Shown in pieces: positions 21,983 to 33,622 of a DNA stretch of 64,000 nt. Both the position numbers and the translations under genes were made by a program. The notes beneath the pieces are model-generated. The model worked only from the letters and a program-made list of their open reading frames with translations, made no database searches and had not been told where the DNA came from. Numbering within the stretch: position 1 is the stretch's first letter; every line of letters begins with the position of its first letter. The DNA lies in contig JAEOAD010000024.1 of the NCBI GenBank assembly GCA_036365145.1, forward strand, positions 10,077,501 through 10,141,500, given 5' to 3'. Source of the DNA: Orientallactaga sibirica (taxonomy: Eukaryota > Chordata > Mammalia > Rodentia > Dipodidae).

Positions 21983-22066
21983 TTGACCTGACTGGCCTTG
22001 AACTCATGGAAATCCTTCTTATACACACCCTCTGAAATGCTGACATTATAGATATGCACCACCCCT
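21983..22066 (-). mobile_element. B1 SINE remnant
   Basis: The plus strand shows TGACCTGACTGGCCTTGAAC, ACTCATGG, GATATGCACCACC, the 3'-to-5' order of a B1 on the minus strand. Both ends are eroded. Confidence 0.55.
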
Positions 22067-23263
22067 TCTGCATCCAGAATGCTTAATATGAAATAAACAA
22101 AGGTTCTAAATTAATATGTAGTCAGTACTACAAATTTAACTACTATTAATACTGGTTTATTTTATAATATCACATATTCTAAATGTGATCATGGATCAAT
22201 AGGACCTCTTAATTTAATCCCACTCAATGAAAATCGCCTAATACATGAATGGGTATGTATATTTATATATTCAAAATTAGCTCTGGTACATTAAACTAAT
22301 AGTTTTATGATTTAAGATAAATGGATAAGAAAAACACATATGTTGGGTTAGAAACTGATCTATATATAGAACATCTAGGATGATGGCATGTATAAAGAGG
22401 TGGTATGAGTAAAGGATAGCTAAGCTTGAATGACAGAAAATATTTCCATACTAGTTCTCATGTATATTATTGTAGAGAAACAATGTATATTATTCAACAG
22501 AAGATGTAAAATAGCAGACTTTATATGGAAAAAAATCAATTTCATATTGGAAAGAATGTTAAAACACATTGCATACTGCAAACTGGTTTTTTTTGTTTTC
22601 TCTCTTTGTAAGTGTGCAAGCTGAAGATTCTGACAGTTTAGGAGTGAAAGTAGAATATAAAACATGAAGCTCACTCAGTTATTAATTTTTCATGATATAG
22701 TAATTTCAGTGGTAATTTTTGATAGCTGGCACACATAGTTTGGTACAAAAACATGACCAATCAAGTGGAAAAATAGTTGGAGCACTTCAAATTATAACAA
22801 AATTAAACAAAATATATTGAAGAAGCTCTACTCAAAATCCATGTAAATCACATTATAATATTGACTTCTCACCATCCTTTTAGTTTATTAAGTGAAATAA
22901 TCTTCCCTGGACTCTAGATTTAAAAAAGAAAAAGGTCTTATGTTTTGTAGATGAGATTTCTGGCAGGTCCTGTAGGTTGTCAGCTTAATCCTGTGTGGCA
23001 GACTGTTCACTGAAAACAGTTTTAAGAACAGATCAATTTGAACAGTGGAACTCAAGAACAAGAAATCCAGAAAAAGTTATCAAATTTATGAACTGATCCA
23101 ACAGTGAGTTTGCATCTGTCTTGCAGCTCCTGCAGCTTCAGGCTGCTCACCTGCAGTAGGAAGTGACCAACAATTTGCCACATAGTGCTTCTATTTCTAG
23201 TCGCCTGACAATTTGTATTATATAATATTTATTTTTTCAGGCATGATCTGATGCAATGTGTAA
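22067..23263. other. Single-copy AT-rich DNA
   Basis: No repeat, exon or RNA gene recognised. Overlapping frames on the two strands at 22420-22674 have no domain. Confidence 0.55.
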
Positions 23264-23352
23264 GTAGTTTCACATTCACTCTGTAGCCACGACTGATCTT
23301 GAACTCCTGATGCTCCTCTCTGTCTACTGAGAGCTATGATTACAGGTAGGTA
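23264..23352 (-). mobile_element. B1 SINE remnant
   Basis: TTCACATTCACTCTGTAGCC, GATCTTGAACTCCTGATGC and TGATTACAGGTAGG on the plus strand give an eroded minus-strand B1. Confidence 0.5.
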
Positions 23353-25743
23353 AATCCTATATCAGTGATGGTTCCAAGGACTGGCCACATACCTGGCAGA
23401 AAAATTCTGGTTCTGCATGCTTAACAGGCTGATTCTACCCATCCCTGAAGACAATCTGTGTTTTTCTCATCTGCTACAGATGTCTCCATCCTTGTTGAAA
23501 CCCTGATAATCTCCAGGTTTGAATTGAAAGATGTATCATTATGTGTCCCAAGGGAGAAAATGAGTACGATTGCATCCAAACATCTAAGCATTCTCACAAC
23601 AGGGTCTGGATCAGTCTTTGAAAATATATGTATTATCTATGTATTTGAGGGCATTCTAGTCAGATTATTGTTAAAGTTATCTTAAAATCACTGCTAAATC
23701 ATTTCAAATATTGTTTCTGTTTTACTTTCCTGTGTAGAATAAATAGATAACCTAAAACCTTGTGTTAAAAAAATCATGGAAAGAAAAGCAAAGTGTATGA
23801 AAGCTAAATAATGGAATGTTTAAATGCATATAGTATGCATGGTGGAATGAAAAATTGAACAGAAGGAGGAAAAAAAATCCTATCACAAGATCTTTTGTAT
23901 AAGCCATAGGTAAAATTTAGTCTTCACATGTGACTGAAGTAGTCCATTAAGGTTAATATAAAAATTGTTCTTATATAGTTTTTAATACAATTTTTGTTAT
24001 TCAAAAATAAATCCAAATTATTCAGGATTCATAAATACATATAAAAATTCATTAGGGAGTTAAAATATGTAATTATAATTTTCATTGTTGTGTACCAAAG
24101 AATCTTGAAGGAGACAATTTGTGGAATATATTCCTTAAATATTTTTCCAGAAATGTATGGACACACTAAAGTAAACCACTAGCTCATGAACAGATTGGTG
24201 TTGTCTGTATTATATGGCTGCATGTCATACAGGAAAAAAGATGGGCTCAAAAAGTAGATGTTACTTAGTAAAAAATAATTTGAATTAATATTTTAAATTA
24301 AAACTTAATATCTTAGAAAATAAATTACTGTTATCTAATACATATATACAAAATAATTGTATGTGGTAAAACCCCAAATTAAATTCTTAATATAAATAAC
24401 TTTAGTTACTAGTTTTGACATAAATTAATTTAAACAGTGAGATAAAAAGATCTGAAGAAAAATGTGATACCATATCAGCTTGTCTGGCTCAGAGACACTG
24501 TAATTAAGTCTAGACAGAGCAATAAATTGAGGATAGCAAAGGGTATTGATTGAAATTTAAGACTGATAAGTCAAAATCATTTGTGGAAACTGCATTGTCA
24601 AAAGTGCTGTGAGCCAGGTCACCAGAGAATGAAACTGTAACCCATTATAAAAAGGTTTTTGCATCCAAATTTTCAAACACAGGAGTCAGGCTGAGAGAGC
24701 TTCTCATATTCCATACAGAATGGATTCAATTCCTCAGTCATTTTCAATGCTTAATCAAGTTTTTAATATTGACTAAGGAGTATGATACCAATGAGGGAAC
24801 TTCTTGAAGGCAGAGCCAAGAGTTGTGGTGACAGAACACTGGCCTAAGGGAAGAAACTTACCTTAACTTCAGTAGGGATGGCTAATGACCATTTGTCCAG
24901 ATTTCTTAGATATGTAGACCCTCTAGGAGACGCCTGCTCCTTACTCAAACATTGCAGTAATTACTTAGATGCTTGGTTCAGAGGCTTTCAGACTGTAGAA
25001 GCTGTCTCAAGATTTTCTGTGTTTCAGGAATTTTGACTTTAAAACTGAGGTAGTTATTATTTTGTCTTTCATATTGTCTTTAGTTTAGTGCATGCCTCCC
25101 CCTGTAGTCACCTCTTCTCCACTCTTTTCTCCTTTCCTTGTTAGACCTGTCCACCTCGCCCCTCCAAAGTTTGTCCTTCTACTTGACTATTTATAAGATT
25201 TATAATCTCTTCTCCTAATCTCTGTGTACTTATCTCTCCAAGAATCACCAAGGCCATTGTTTTAACAGAGTCTTTTTTATGTGATTTGTGTATTTAGTAT
25301 GTCAGGGAAATTTGATCAAGTATATAGAGAGGTGAAGTTGGAATGTGATTTTAAAATATTTACATCTACTTTACTTTCATGGGAATTTTATACTTCATCA
25401 TTGGACTTAGCCATATAATTTACTTTGGAATATAAATATTGATAACCAAAGGTTAAAAATTTGGTTAAATGTGAAGTCCTCTTATTTTTCTCTGATTATC
25501 AAGAGCTTTTGAGTTTTTTTCCCTGCTGATCAAGATAAAGATTTAGTCATGGATTTTTAGATTATCATCTAAGCCATGCAAAGCAGTAGAGTACAATTCC
25601 CTGACATTCCCTGACACTTTCTAGGTTATTTATCAGAAGTAGCTTTTTACCATTTTGGATGTTTCATAGTACTTTGATGTTAAATCTGCAACATCCGCAA
25701 ATTTTGAGAAAATGGACAATACAAACTAATCCACTTTCTCCCC
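23353..25743. other. Single-copy DNA
   Basis: About 2.4 kb without a recognised mobile element. The 25080-25210 zone is C/T-rich but not a simple repeat. A candidate regulatory patch (24470-24720) is listed separately. Confidence 0.55.
24470..24720. promoter_or_regulatory. Candidate conserved non-coding block (weak)
   Basis: Non-repetitive patch with TAATTA (24501-24506) two bases before GTCTAGAC (24508-24515), the palindromic SMAD-type site, and a TGTCT/AGACA inverted pair at 24481-24497. An 8-bp palindrome is expected about once per 65 kb by chance, so this is only suggestive. Confidence 0.15.
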
Positions 25744-26147
25744 TGTGATAGTTTATATTAACTGTTCGCTAGACAAGACCTACCATCACCTATTAAAGCA
25801 TTTTAGGGCATGAATGAGGGATTATCTAGATCATATTAGTCTTTGAGTATGCCTACAAGGAATACTTTGATCAATTGATGGACTTTTTACCTGTGGATGG
25901 TACCGTGCTCTGGGCTGGGTTCCTGGACGAGATGAAAAGGAGGAAGCTAGCAAAGCACTAGCATTCATGGGTCTCTGTTTCCACGCTGTGCATTCAATGT
26001 CACCAGCTGCTTCAAGCCCCTGAAAATATCCCTTCCCCACCATGGTGGATTACAACATCAAACTATAAGCTTAAATAAACTCTTCCTTTCTTTAAGTGGC
26101 TTTTTGTCAGGTATAAGATTATAACCTTGAGGGAAGTAACTAACACA
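25744..26147 (+). mobile_element. Solo LTR, MaLR/ERVL-like
   Basis: It starts TGTGATAGTTTATATTAAC and ends AGTAACTAACACA. It contains GAGGGATTATCTAGATCA, GCACTAGCATTCATGGG, CCTTCCCCACCATGGTGG, an AATAAACTCTTCC polyadenylation region and TTTGTCAGGTATAA. This is the same LTR class as 3122-3566 but better kept. No internal region or second LTR is present. Confidence 0.7.
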
Positions 26148-26447
26148 ACCCCAAACTGTGTCATTTATACAAGGATTAACGTGATTTGGGATGCATTTTA
26201 CTATTACTACACAATGCTCTGCTTATAAGAAGAAAATTAAAAATTTGTAATGTTCAGATATTATTTCAACAATGCTGTAATTTCTATTTCAGAAAGAACC
26301 TTTACTACAGTGTCAGTTAGAAAAAAAAAAAAAGAATTTCACCTCAAAAAGTATTATGAAGATTTGTTTTTGAAAAATGCTTTATTTGATATCAGATAAA
26401 AAGGCTTGTTATATGAGCTCACATGAGAAACAGGTACTCTGCAAATT
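26148..26447. other. Single-copy AT-rich DNA
   Basis: Nothing recognised. A short A run is present at about 26321-26333. Confidence 0.5.
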
Positions 26448-26652
26448 ATATTTATTTTGTTTTATTTATTTTAGAGAGAAAGAGGAGATATGTAGAGAAA
26501 ATTGGGAGTGCCAGGGACTTCATATGCTGAAAATGAACTCCAGACACATGCCCTAGCTTGTGTATCTGGCTTACATGGGTCCTGGGGAACGGAACCTGGG
26601 TACTTTGGCTTGGCAGCAAAGCTCCTTCACTGCTAAACAATCTCTCCAGCAC
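26448..26652 (-). mobile_element. B2-like tRNA SINE
   Basis: The plus strand reads tail to head: TTTATTTATTTTAGAGAGAA, GAACTCCAGACACATGCC, GGCTTACATGGGTCCTGGGG and the head complement AACAATCTCTCCAGCAC. Confidence 0.8.
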
Positions 26653-27120
26653 TAAAACCTATCTTTCACAATGGATCTCAAAGTGGTAAATGACTGTGGC
26701 AATGGGGATACTGCAAGTAATTCTATTGAGCAAAATATTTTCATGTCTATCAAAATGTATAAAATCATATATTTTCAAAGATACAGAGAAATGGAAAGAA
26801 TAGTATAACTACCTCACACCAAGGGTCTATATGTTTTTCCTGTCCTTTTCCACAATATCATCCTCATTAAGTAAATGGAATCTGGAGTCAGTGTTCAGTA
26901 AAATCTTAGAATTCATCCTTGACTCTTTTGTTTCTGTATATCTGATAACTAGTCTCTATATGTATATTCACCACATCATCATTAAGCTATGGGAATATCT
27001 CAGACCTCATGAATTCTGTAAGTAGTACTCACTACAGTCATCTTCACCTAGATTTCTGGTATCACCTGTAACTAGTGACATTATTTTCACTCTGTATGGC
27101 CTCATAGTAAGAATAAGAGA
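26653..27120. other. Single-copy DNA
   Basis: No recognised element. The 64-codon frame 26831-27025 shows no domain. Confidence 0.5.
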
Positions 27121-27250
27121 TTTTTTTTTTTTTTTTTTTGAGGTAAGGTTTTACTCTAGCCCAGGCTGACCTGGAACTCACTCTGAAATCTCAGGCTGGT
27201 CTCAAACTCTCACAGTGATTCTCCTGCCTCTGCCTTCTAAGTGCCAGGAC
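27121..27250 (-). mobile_element. B1 SINE, 5'-truncated
   Basis: T run 27121-27139 followed by GAGGTAAGGTTTTACTCTAG, CCCAGGCTGACCTGGAACTC and TCTCCTGCCTCTGCCTTC. It stops near AAGTGCCAGGA, so the first 25 or so bases of B1 are missing. Confidence 0.75.
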
Positions 27251-28987
27251 CCAGAGATATTTTATTTAATATATTAGTTTTAGTCCATACCTTCACAATC
27301 CTTTAGCTATCTTACCACATGCCTAAAACTAATGTAAGCTTCTTTATTCCCCTCATTCTACTACTAAATTCACTAAAACATGTAGACATAATTAACCTCA
27401 TCTTGCATGGAGCTAAAGTGAAGAGAGAAAACAGGATTCCTGTGCTCAATTCCTCCTCAGGTAAATTACTTAATCAGCTCTGTAAACTTTATCATGCAAT
27501 TCAAGATCAAGATTATGAGTACAACTTTTTATAAAACAGAGGATATTGAATGGATTATTTCTAAGGCCTACAATGGATGAACAATGTTTATGGAATAATG
27601 TAATGCAGGAAACTCTCATGAAAGACTCAACACCATGAAGAAAAAAAAAATGGGATAAATTGTTTGAGGTTTCTTGTTTTGTGTCAATTGCTTCCATTCA
27701 GGAATCCACCAATGATTAGAGGAGACTATGTTCAGCAGGGCACTGAGTTTAATATATGCCATATGTGTCTTGAATTCTTATATACCAACATCAGTATGTG
27801 ATAGGTTAAAGTTTAGTATAAAACTGTAATTTTATTTTTCACTAATTTTGGGGGGGGGATTTAATATGAGCTTGAGGCATCCATGTCTCACCTCCTTTTA
27901 TCTTTTCCTTATTTCCTTATCTGGCCTTCACTTTAATTCTTAAAACTTTCTTCTTGAGCCCAAAACCGTTTGCTGTCCTGTTTTGATTATTTTAATATAT
28001 AGCAACTCTAATTTCATTAGCAAGCAAAGTTACCTAGTCTATAAAGACTTGCGTTTATTTGTTGGAGCTCCTTAATCACATTTTAATTCTTTATTTTACT
28101 CTTTTGTTGTGCTGTTGTTCAAATGTTTACTTATGGGTTTGGCTTCCAATTAAACCTTCTGATTAGCTCATCAAGCTGATTAGGGGTAATCTCTTTCCAA
28201 TACTCTCTCATGTAAACACAGAGTAACAGTTCTCTTTTTCAATTTGTTTCTTATTAATGAAGTCTCATTTCTTATGGTTAGTTCCATTCTCCCCTTTGTT
28301 ATTACAGGATTAAATTAGTTGACTACAAAAATAAGACTTAAATCTCCTATTTCATTTTTTGGTAGTACTGCCTTAAAAGGAGACTCATTCAACAACTGCT
28401 TTTAATTTAATAAATTCATTTTACTTCTTCCCTAGTGTATCTGTTACACAGTTTTCTCAGAGAATAAAAAGTATTAAAACCAAGAAAGGTAAATCAAAAA
28501 TACTTTATTCTTCCATGGCAACAGTAACCAATCCCACATTTGTGTCCACATGCTATGTCATACACATTCAGTTGTAAAAGGAAACAAATGCCAAAGATCT
28601 TATAGTCGGTGACACAGAGTAAGCATGTCACATAAGGGACAAGTCTATATAGAAAGTCATCAAAGCCAAGCATGTTTTTATTAGTCCATGGCTATAATAT
28701 GTTTTCCTTTATGTTATCCTTTTATTTTTGATGCACAACCTGGTCATTATTCTCATGTCCCAGTGTTCAATTTAAATAGAAAAACTTTGTTGAAAAATAA
28801 TAAAAATGTTAAAATGGAAAGAGCAAATAATTGAAGCAAGTATGTGTACTTCTGACTGTTTGATCCTGAGCTACATCACAGGCCATGTGATACTGAAATC
28901 ATCCTTTGGTATGCATGGTAGTCTGGGACCAAAGTTTATAATAGTGTGTACATTTTTTCACCCTTGACTTCAAAACCCAAGCACTTA
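27251..28987. other. Single-copy DNA
   Basis: No recognised mobile element over 1.7 kb; a G run lies at 27851-27858. The patch 28020-28330 is noted separately. Confidence 0.55.
28020..28330. promoter_or_regulatory. Candidate conserved non-coding block (weak)
   Basis: Non-repetitive sequence dense in developmental-type motifs: TGATTAGCTCATCAAGCTGA with a second TGATTAG, a forkhead-like TGTAAACA (28211-28218), TATTAATGAAG and CCTTTGTTATT (SOX-like). This is a texture argument only; AT-rich DNA gives such matches often. Confidence 0.2.
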
Positions 28988-29160
28988 TGAGAGAGAGAGA
29001 AAGGGAGATAATGGGTGCTCAAAAGCTTCTAGTCACTACAAATGAACTCTAGATGCATGTGCCACCTTGTGCATGTATCTTTACATGGGTACTAGGGAAT
29101 CAAATCCCTGTCCTTTGGCTTTGCAGGTAAGCATTTTAAACACTGAGCCATTCTCCAGCC
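28988..29160 (-). mobile_element. B2-like tRNA SINE
   Basis: The plus strand shows GAGAGAGAGAAAGGGAGATA, CACTACAAATGAACTCTAGA, TTTACATGGGTACTAGGGAA and the head complement GAGCCATTCTCCAGCC. The T-rich DNA after it (29161-29182) may belong to an older insertion. Confidence 0.8.
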
Positions 29161-29369
29161 TCTTTATTTTATTTTATTTTTTTGACATAATCAGTTAATA
29201 ATAATACCAAAGCTTATTTTCTTTTTGATGGTGTAATGCTTTTTTATGTGATGTGTTCTGTGCTAAGAACTTTTTCTTGTGCTGTACTTCTGTATAGATT
29301 GTTGTGTTAAATTTGTTGAGCAAATATGAACCAATGTTTTGTAGACCCAGATATTGCACAAAAGCTGAC

Positions 29370-29760
29370 TAAATTATGTTGAAGTCCAACTTGAGGAGCC
29401 AGTAAGTTTGATGGGATTGCTTAGAGGAGATTCACAGGTGGGTTATGTAAAGGCAGCTACATCAGAAAAAGCAAAGCCCGCTTCAGCACAGCTGCCTCTG
29501 GTGCTCACTGCAGCAGTGAACTCAACTCAGCAGTTAGTTTTCTCTCCCTAGTACTTGGTTGCTCCTTCTGTAACTTTGGGGAGGGGCTTTGTGAATCTTG
29601 GAAATTTCAAGTGCTTTCCTAGACCTGCCAGTTGTTTGCTTTCTGTGTCTTATAATTCAGAAGGGAGTTTGCTATATGACACATACCTTAAGGTACATGT
29701 AAATATTGTTTCTTTTATAGTACTTTCCTGTCTCCATAGGAGTCTCTGATGTAGACATGC
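29370..29760 (+). repeat. Old rodent interspersed repeat (RMER1-like)
   Basis: TTGAAGTCCAACTTGAGGAG, CAGTAAGTTTGATGGG and GGCAGCTACATCAG recall a medium-reiterated non-autonomous rodent repeat that I believe is RMER1. The family name is from memory. Frame 29555-29749 inside has no domain. Confidence 0.4.
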
Positions 29761-29854
29761 TCCAGCACGATACTACTCACTTGAAATTAGTGTTATTTGC
29801 CTTACAGATTTCTGTACGTTTGTATATATGTATGTATGTATGAATTTATTATTG

Positions 29855-29992
29855 ATGCTGGGTTTCACTCTATAATCCAAGCTGCCTACACCTCATGGTA
29901 TAGAAAAGGCTTGCCTTAAACACATGACAATCCTTTTCTCTTAGCTCCTTGAGTACTAAGATTACAGGTTTGAGCCATTATGTTCAGCTTGT
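29855..29992 (-). mobile_element. B1 SINE, strongly diverged
   Basis: GCTGGGTTTCACTCTATAAT, AAGCTGCCTAC, CTCCTTGAGTACTAAGATTA and CATTATGTTCAGC on the plus strand give the order of a minus-strand B1 with many changes. Confidence 0.5.
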
Positions 29993-30133
29993 CTTCTGGT
30001 GTTTAATCTACAATTACATTGAATAGAACATTTACTAACTTTTTACTCTCAAAATCTGTCACATTTACATGAAATATTGAATGACATGGTAAGTCATTAA
30101 TGGATTAACATCTAGCAAGTATACATATGTATG

Positions 30134-30185
<52 letters not shown>

Positions 30186-30548
30186 AAACATCATTTGATT
30201 GAATTTTGCATGTTAAAAACGAGATGATTCTTCCATGATAAAATACACCTTTGTTAATCTGCAGATGATTTGTGGAATTTCAATCCTCTAAATGACTATA
30301 ATTTACAGTGCTTCATTCAATAGAATGCTGAGATGACGATTGTAGATTTAAGTTAAGGTTAAGTAGTAAAACAGTAGCCCTGTAAGAACCATTGAAGTTC
30401 AGTGAATGTGGATATGAGCTAAATATGATATGTAATTGAAATGAAGGAAGTTCACTTAATGTGCTGACATTTCATTCACACAATGAGCATGAGGGTTTAC
30501 ACAATGTGAGTTCAGTATGTGAGAGTATTAAATTATGCTGCATGGAAG
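29993..30548. other. AT-rich spacer with a (TA)n array
   Basis: Single-copy apart from an alternating TA array (about 21 units, 30140-30181) preceded by TATG units from 30123. No gene. Confidence 0.6.
30123..30181. repeat. (TATG)n-(TA)n microsatellite
   Basis: Four TATG-type units run into about 40 bp of perfect alternating TA. It is self-complementary and can form a cruciform. Confidence 0.9.
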
Positions 30549-30562
30549 AGATCATACATTTT

Positions 30563-30798
30563 TAAAAATATTTTATTTATTTAGTTCATTAATTATTTAT
30601 TTGAGAGCTGGAGAGACAGAGAGAGAGAGAGAGAGATGGAGAAAGAATGGGTGTGCCAAGGCCTCTAGCCACTACAAAGGAACTCCAGATAAATGTGCTA
30701 TGATGTGAATCTGGCTTTACATGGGCACTGGGGAATTGAACCTGGGTCCTTTGACTTTCTTGGCAAGTACTTTATCTGCTAAGCCATCTCTCCAGCCC
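30563..30798 (-). mobile_element. B2-like tRNA SINE with TSD
   Basis: The minus-strand head (plus-strand end GCTAAGCCATCTCTCCAGCC) and body (complement of GGCACTGGGGAATTGAACC) are followed by a GA-rich zone and an A-rich tail. The flanks AGATCATACATTTT (30549-30562) and AGATTGTACATTTT (30799-30812) form a 14-bp TSD with two changes. Confidence 0.9.
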
Positions 30799-30821
30799 AG
30801 ATTGTACATTTTAATATGCAG

Positions 30822-31045
30822 TTTCTGGCAGGACCAGGCAAGAGAGAAAGAGGCAAAAGCCTCACAACACAGCACACCTCAGGAACTCCTACTGGGCACA
30901 CTTTGCATATCTTTACAATGGAATCTCAAGCCCACCACACCTTAAGATCCGCCCAGAGATACTGCCTCCAGCAAGGTGGCTGCAGATGCAAACTCTAAAC
31001 TAATAAAACACTGAATATATTAGGGCCATCCATTCAAACTACCAC
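30822..31045 (-). mobile_element. LTR fragment of the 59406-type
   Basis: It shares, in order, GGACCAGGCAAGAGAGAAAG, CAGGAACTCCTACTGGGCAC, TTTGCATATCTTTACAATGG, CTAATAAAACACTGAATATA and a CAAACTACCACA end with 59555-59790. The other part of the LTR (with the polyadenylation signal) is missing on the left. Confidence 0.75.
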
Positions 31046-31672
31046 ACTGGCATTCCAGTTCCCTAGCTCCAGGTTCTGTGGTCTCTGGTTCCCCTGTGGC
31101 TGGTGTGGGGCAGGGGTCACCCTACACTTACATACTATGAGTAGAACTGGACACCGGTTCTCCTGCTGCTGGTTTGTGGTGGTTGGTACCCTGCCTGTGC
31201 AGTGCTAGTAGACCCTGGCTCCCTTTTCTCCAGTGGGGCTGGTAGGGAACCACTGGATCTCCACACAAGACATATTGTGGCAGGCTCACAAGCAGGGATC
31301 CATCTGCAATCATATGAACCCCAAACTCATGACCCAGGCAGGCCCCATAACCACGTGACTAAGATTCATTCCCATAACTGAGATCCCTCCTATCCCCTCA
31401 CAATGCATCCCACCAGCTGTCACAGCCAAACCCATCACTAAGAACCAGGAAGCAAATTCCAGAGAGTAAACAGGACCCTGACATTTCAGGGCCCCACTCA
31501 GAATTCCCAGGAGAGAGAATACACAAGAAAGACCTGCTCAGGCTCAAGAGCACCCAGTCAAAAACAATCTTCTTGTTTCTACCTTGATCAAGCCTGAACA
31601 AGGCAATCAAAACACATTCCACAGGAGATACTTATTGCCACAGTCCCAGCAAAATCAAACAATGACCTCAAG
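31046..31672 (+). mobile_element. L1 5'UTR
   Basis: About 620 bp of GC-rich sequence (GGTTCTGTGGTCTCTGGTTC, CTGCCTGTGCAGTGC and similar) directly upstream of an ORF1 start codon. L1 5'UTRs carry the internal RNA polymerase II promoter; no specific promoter box is claimed. The minus-strand frames here (31128-31313, 31398-31622) are incidental. Confidence 0.6.
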
Positions 31673-32182
31673 ATGGGAAAGGCCAACACAAAAGAAAGAA
31701 CGCAAGCCAAAATAACCTCACCTCAGTCACCCAACCCTAAAATGAAAGCCTCCACCGCAAACACAGAGGAAACTCCAGGTTTATAACTCCACCCCCCCCC
31801 CAAAAAAAAAAACAATGAAGTAATGGCAGGTATAATCAACAAACCTAAGGAAGTCAGGATTGAAGAATTTGTTGAGAACTGAAAATAAACAACTCAACAA
31901 GTTTTTAAAGCATGGTTGAAAGAAGAAAAATAACAGGAAGAATTCATGAATGAACCAAAAGCATGACTAAAGGAAACAAACAAATCTGTGAAAAAAAGTC
32001 TATTCACATCTCAAAAAATTGAATACAATCACAAAAAACTTGATAGAAGGATAAATGAAATGGAGAAGAAACAACAAATAAATTACCATAACAAGCAATG
32101 GAATAAACATAGTGAAGGTATAATCAAATGCAGAAATGAACTCCAACAAACAGCTTTCTAATCTAATCAAGAAATGAAATTG

Positions 32183-32400
32183 GGGGATGGAGAGATGGCT
32201 CAGCGTTTAGGGCACTTGTCTACAAAACCTAATGACCTAGGTTTAATTCCCCAGTTCCTATGTAAAACCAGATACACAAATTGGCAAATGAATTTAGTTC
32301 ATTTGCAGCAGCTGGAGGCCCTGGCACATCCATCCTCTGCTTCTCTTCTCTTCTCTTCTCTCTCTCTGCTTGCAAATGAAAAAATAAAAATTTTAAAAGT
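32183..32400 (+). mobile_element. B2-like tRNA SINE inside ORF1
   Basis: Head GGGATGGAGAGATGGCTCAG, B-box-like GGTTTAATTCCCC, body TTCATTTGCAGCAGCTGGAG, a CTCTT-rich zone and an AAAATAAAAATTTTAAAAG tail. The flanks AAATGAAATTG (32172-32182) and AAATTAAATTG (32401-32411) are an 11-bp TSD with one change. Confidence 0.9.
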
Positions 32401-32703
32401 AAATTAAATTGGAATTTTACAAAGTGATGGAGATCTTAAAAAACACTGAATAGACAACAACCATGAAATAACTCTTTTAGAAGTCTCCCTACAAAAGACG
32501 CACCAACACAGTAGACCATATGGAGGCTAGACTCTTAGAACTTGAAGACAGCACAGAGAAAATAGTCCAGCAGTCCAAAAATAATGATAATTCCCAAAAC
32601 AAACAAACAAAAAAATATACACAGAAAAGGAGGGAAATTTAGTATACCTTAAAGAGATCAAATAATTGGATAAATGGCATACAAGAACAGGAATAAGTAA
32701 GAC

Positions 32704-33055
32704 TGAGGCAGAGTGTGTCCCCCATACGTTTAGGAGTTCTGAATGCTGGTTCCCAGCTGATAGAGATTTGGGAATTCATATCTCCTGGAGGCAGTGTATT
32801 GTTGCAGATGGGCTTGTGGGTATTATAGCCAGTGTCCCCTTGCCAGTGTTTGGCACACTCTCCTATTGCTATTGTGCACCTTTATGTTGGCCAGGAGGTG
32901 ATGACTACCTTCAGCTCATGCCATCATTTCTCCTGCCATCATGGAGCTTTCCCCTCAAGCCTGTAAGTCAAAATAAAACTCATTTTTTTTTTTTTTTTCC
33001 CACAAGCTGCTGTAGGTTGGGTTATTCCTACCGGCAATGCAAACTGACTGCAACA
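32704..33055 (+). mobile_element. Solo MaLR-like LTR inside ORF1
   Basis: The same LTR as at 10515 and 11955: GATAGAGATTTGGGAATTCA, TTATAGCCAGTGTCCCC, GTTTGGCACACTCTCCTATT, a polyadenylation region AAATAAAACTCA and the end AACTGACTGCAACA. The first bases are eroded (TGAGGCAGAGTGTGTCCCCC). It splits the FPNL part of ORF1 from the rest. No exact TSD. Confidence 0.8.
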
Positions 33056-33384
33056 CAGAATATCTTCAACAAAATTATCAATAAAAATTTCCCAAACCTC
33101 ACAAAAGAGATGTCCATCAAAGAACAAGAGGCACTCACAACACAAAACAGGCAAGACCAGAGAAGAAATTCTCCATATCGTACTTAAAATTATTTGAATA
33201 ATTTTGATCTATCAAAATGTCTTTGTAATTTTATCAAATGATGTCCATTGTTTGAGGTTGTTGCCTATTAAACTGAAAATATTCACTCCATACATATATA
33301 CCATATATACCAGCAACACTTTAAATGTAAGCCTGAATTTGCAAAATTCATAATTTAGTGATGGAATTTTGGGGGGGGGGTTAC

Positions 33385-33622
33385 TGTTTTTCTTTTTTAT
33401 GTTTATTACTATATATTAACAAAACATTTTGTATGCATATATCGTGTATTGATACACTCTTTTCCCTCGTCCTTTGTCAAGCTCTCATTAGTCTTTGGCT
33501 AAAAGAAGTGTTACATATATTAAATTCTCCCTAACTTAATAATGCTTATCCCATTTAAACTATGTTAACTTCACTCTCCATTGGAGAACTTGTTATTCAT
33601 TTTCAGAAGGTAACAAGACTGA
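33385..33622 (-). mobile_element. L1 3' end with apparent 5' inversion
   Basis: 33385-33478 is the terminal L1 3'UTR on the minus strand: its complement has GACGAGGGAAAAGAG and ends in a TAATAAA tail, like 20835-20890. At about 33479 orientation flips, and 33479-33622 (TCTTTGGCTAAAAGAAGTG ... AGAAGGTAACAAGACTG) is 3'UTR middle on the plus strand, matching 20303-20443. This tail-plus-inverted-upstream order is that of twin priming. No TSD was found. Confidence 0.5.

Larger units (their letters stand above)
31673..33190 (+). pseudogene. Dead LINE-1 (or HAL1-like) ORF1
   Basis: The start codon at 31673 opens MGKANTKERTQAKITSPQSP, a basic low-complexity ORF1 N-terminus, with a stop after 37 codons and many more later. 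Lys/Glu/Asn-rich coiled-coil-like sequence follows (31800-32180 and 32400-32700). The right end reads NKNFPNLTKEM then EQEALTTQNRQDQRRN, matching the FPNL motif that precedes the C-terminal domain of L1 ORF1p. A SINE (32183-32400) and a solo LTR (32704-33055) interrupt it. No ORF2 start follows, so a HAL1-type element, which has ORF1 only, is an alternative. Confidence 0.7.

Noticed and set aside
32666..33187. 173-codon plus-strand frame
   Set aside because: A mosaic: L1 ORF1 remnant, then a solo LTR read through, then ORF1 again. Only the last 35 or so codons are ancestral coding sequence.
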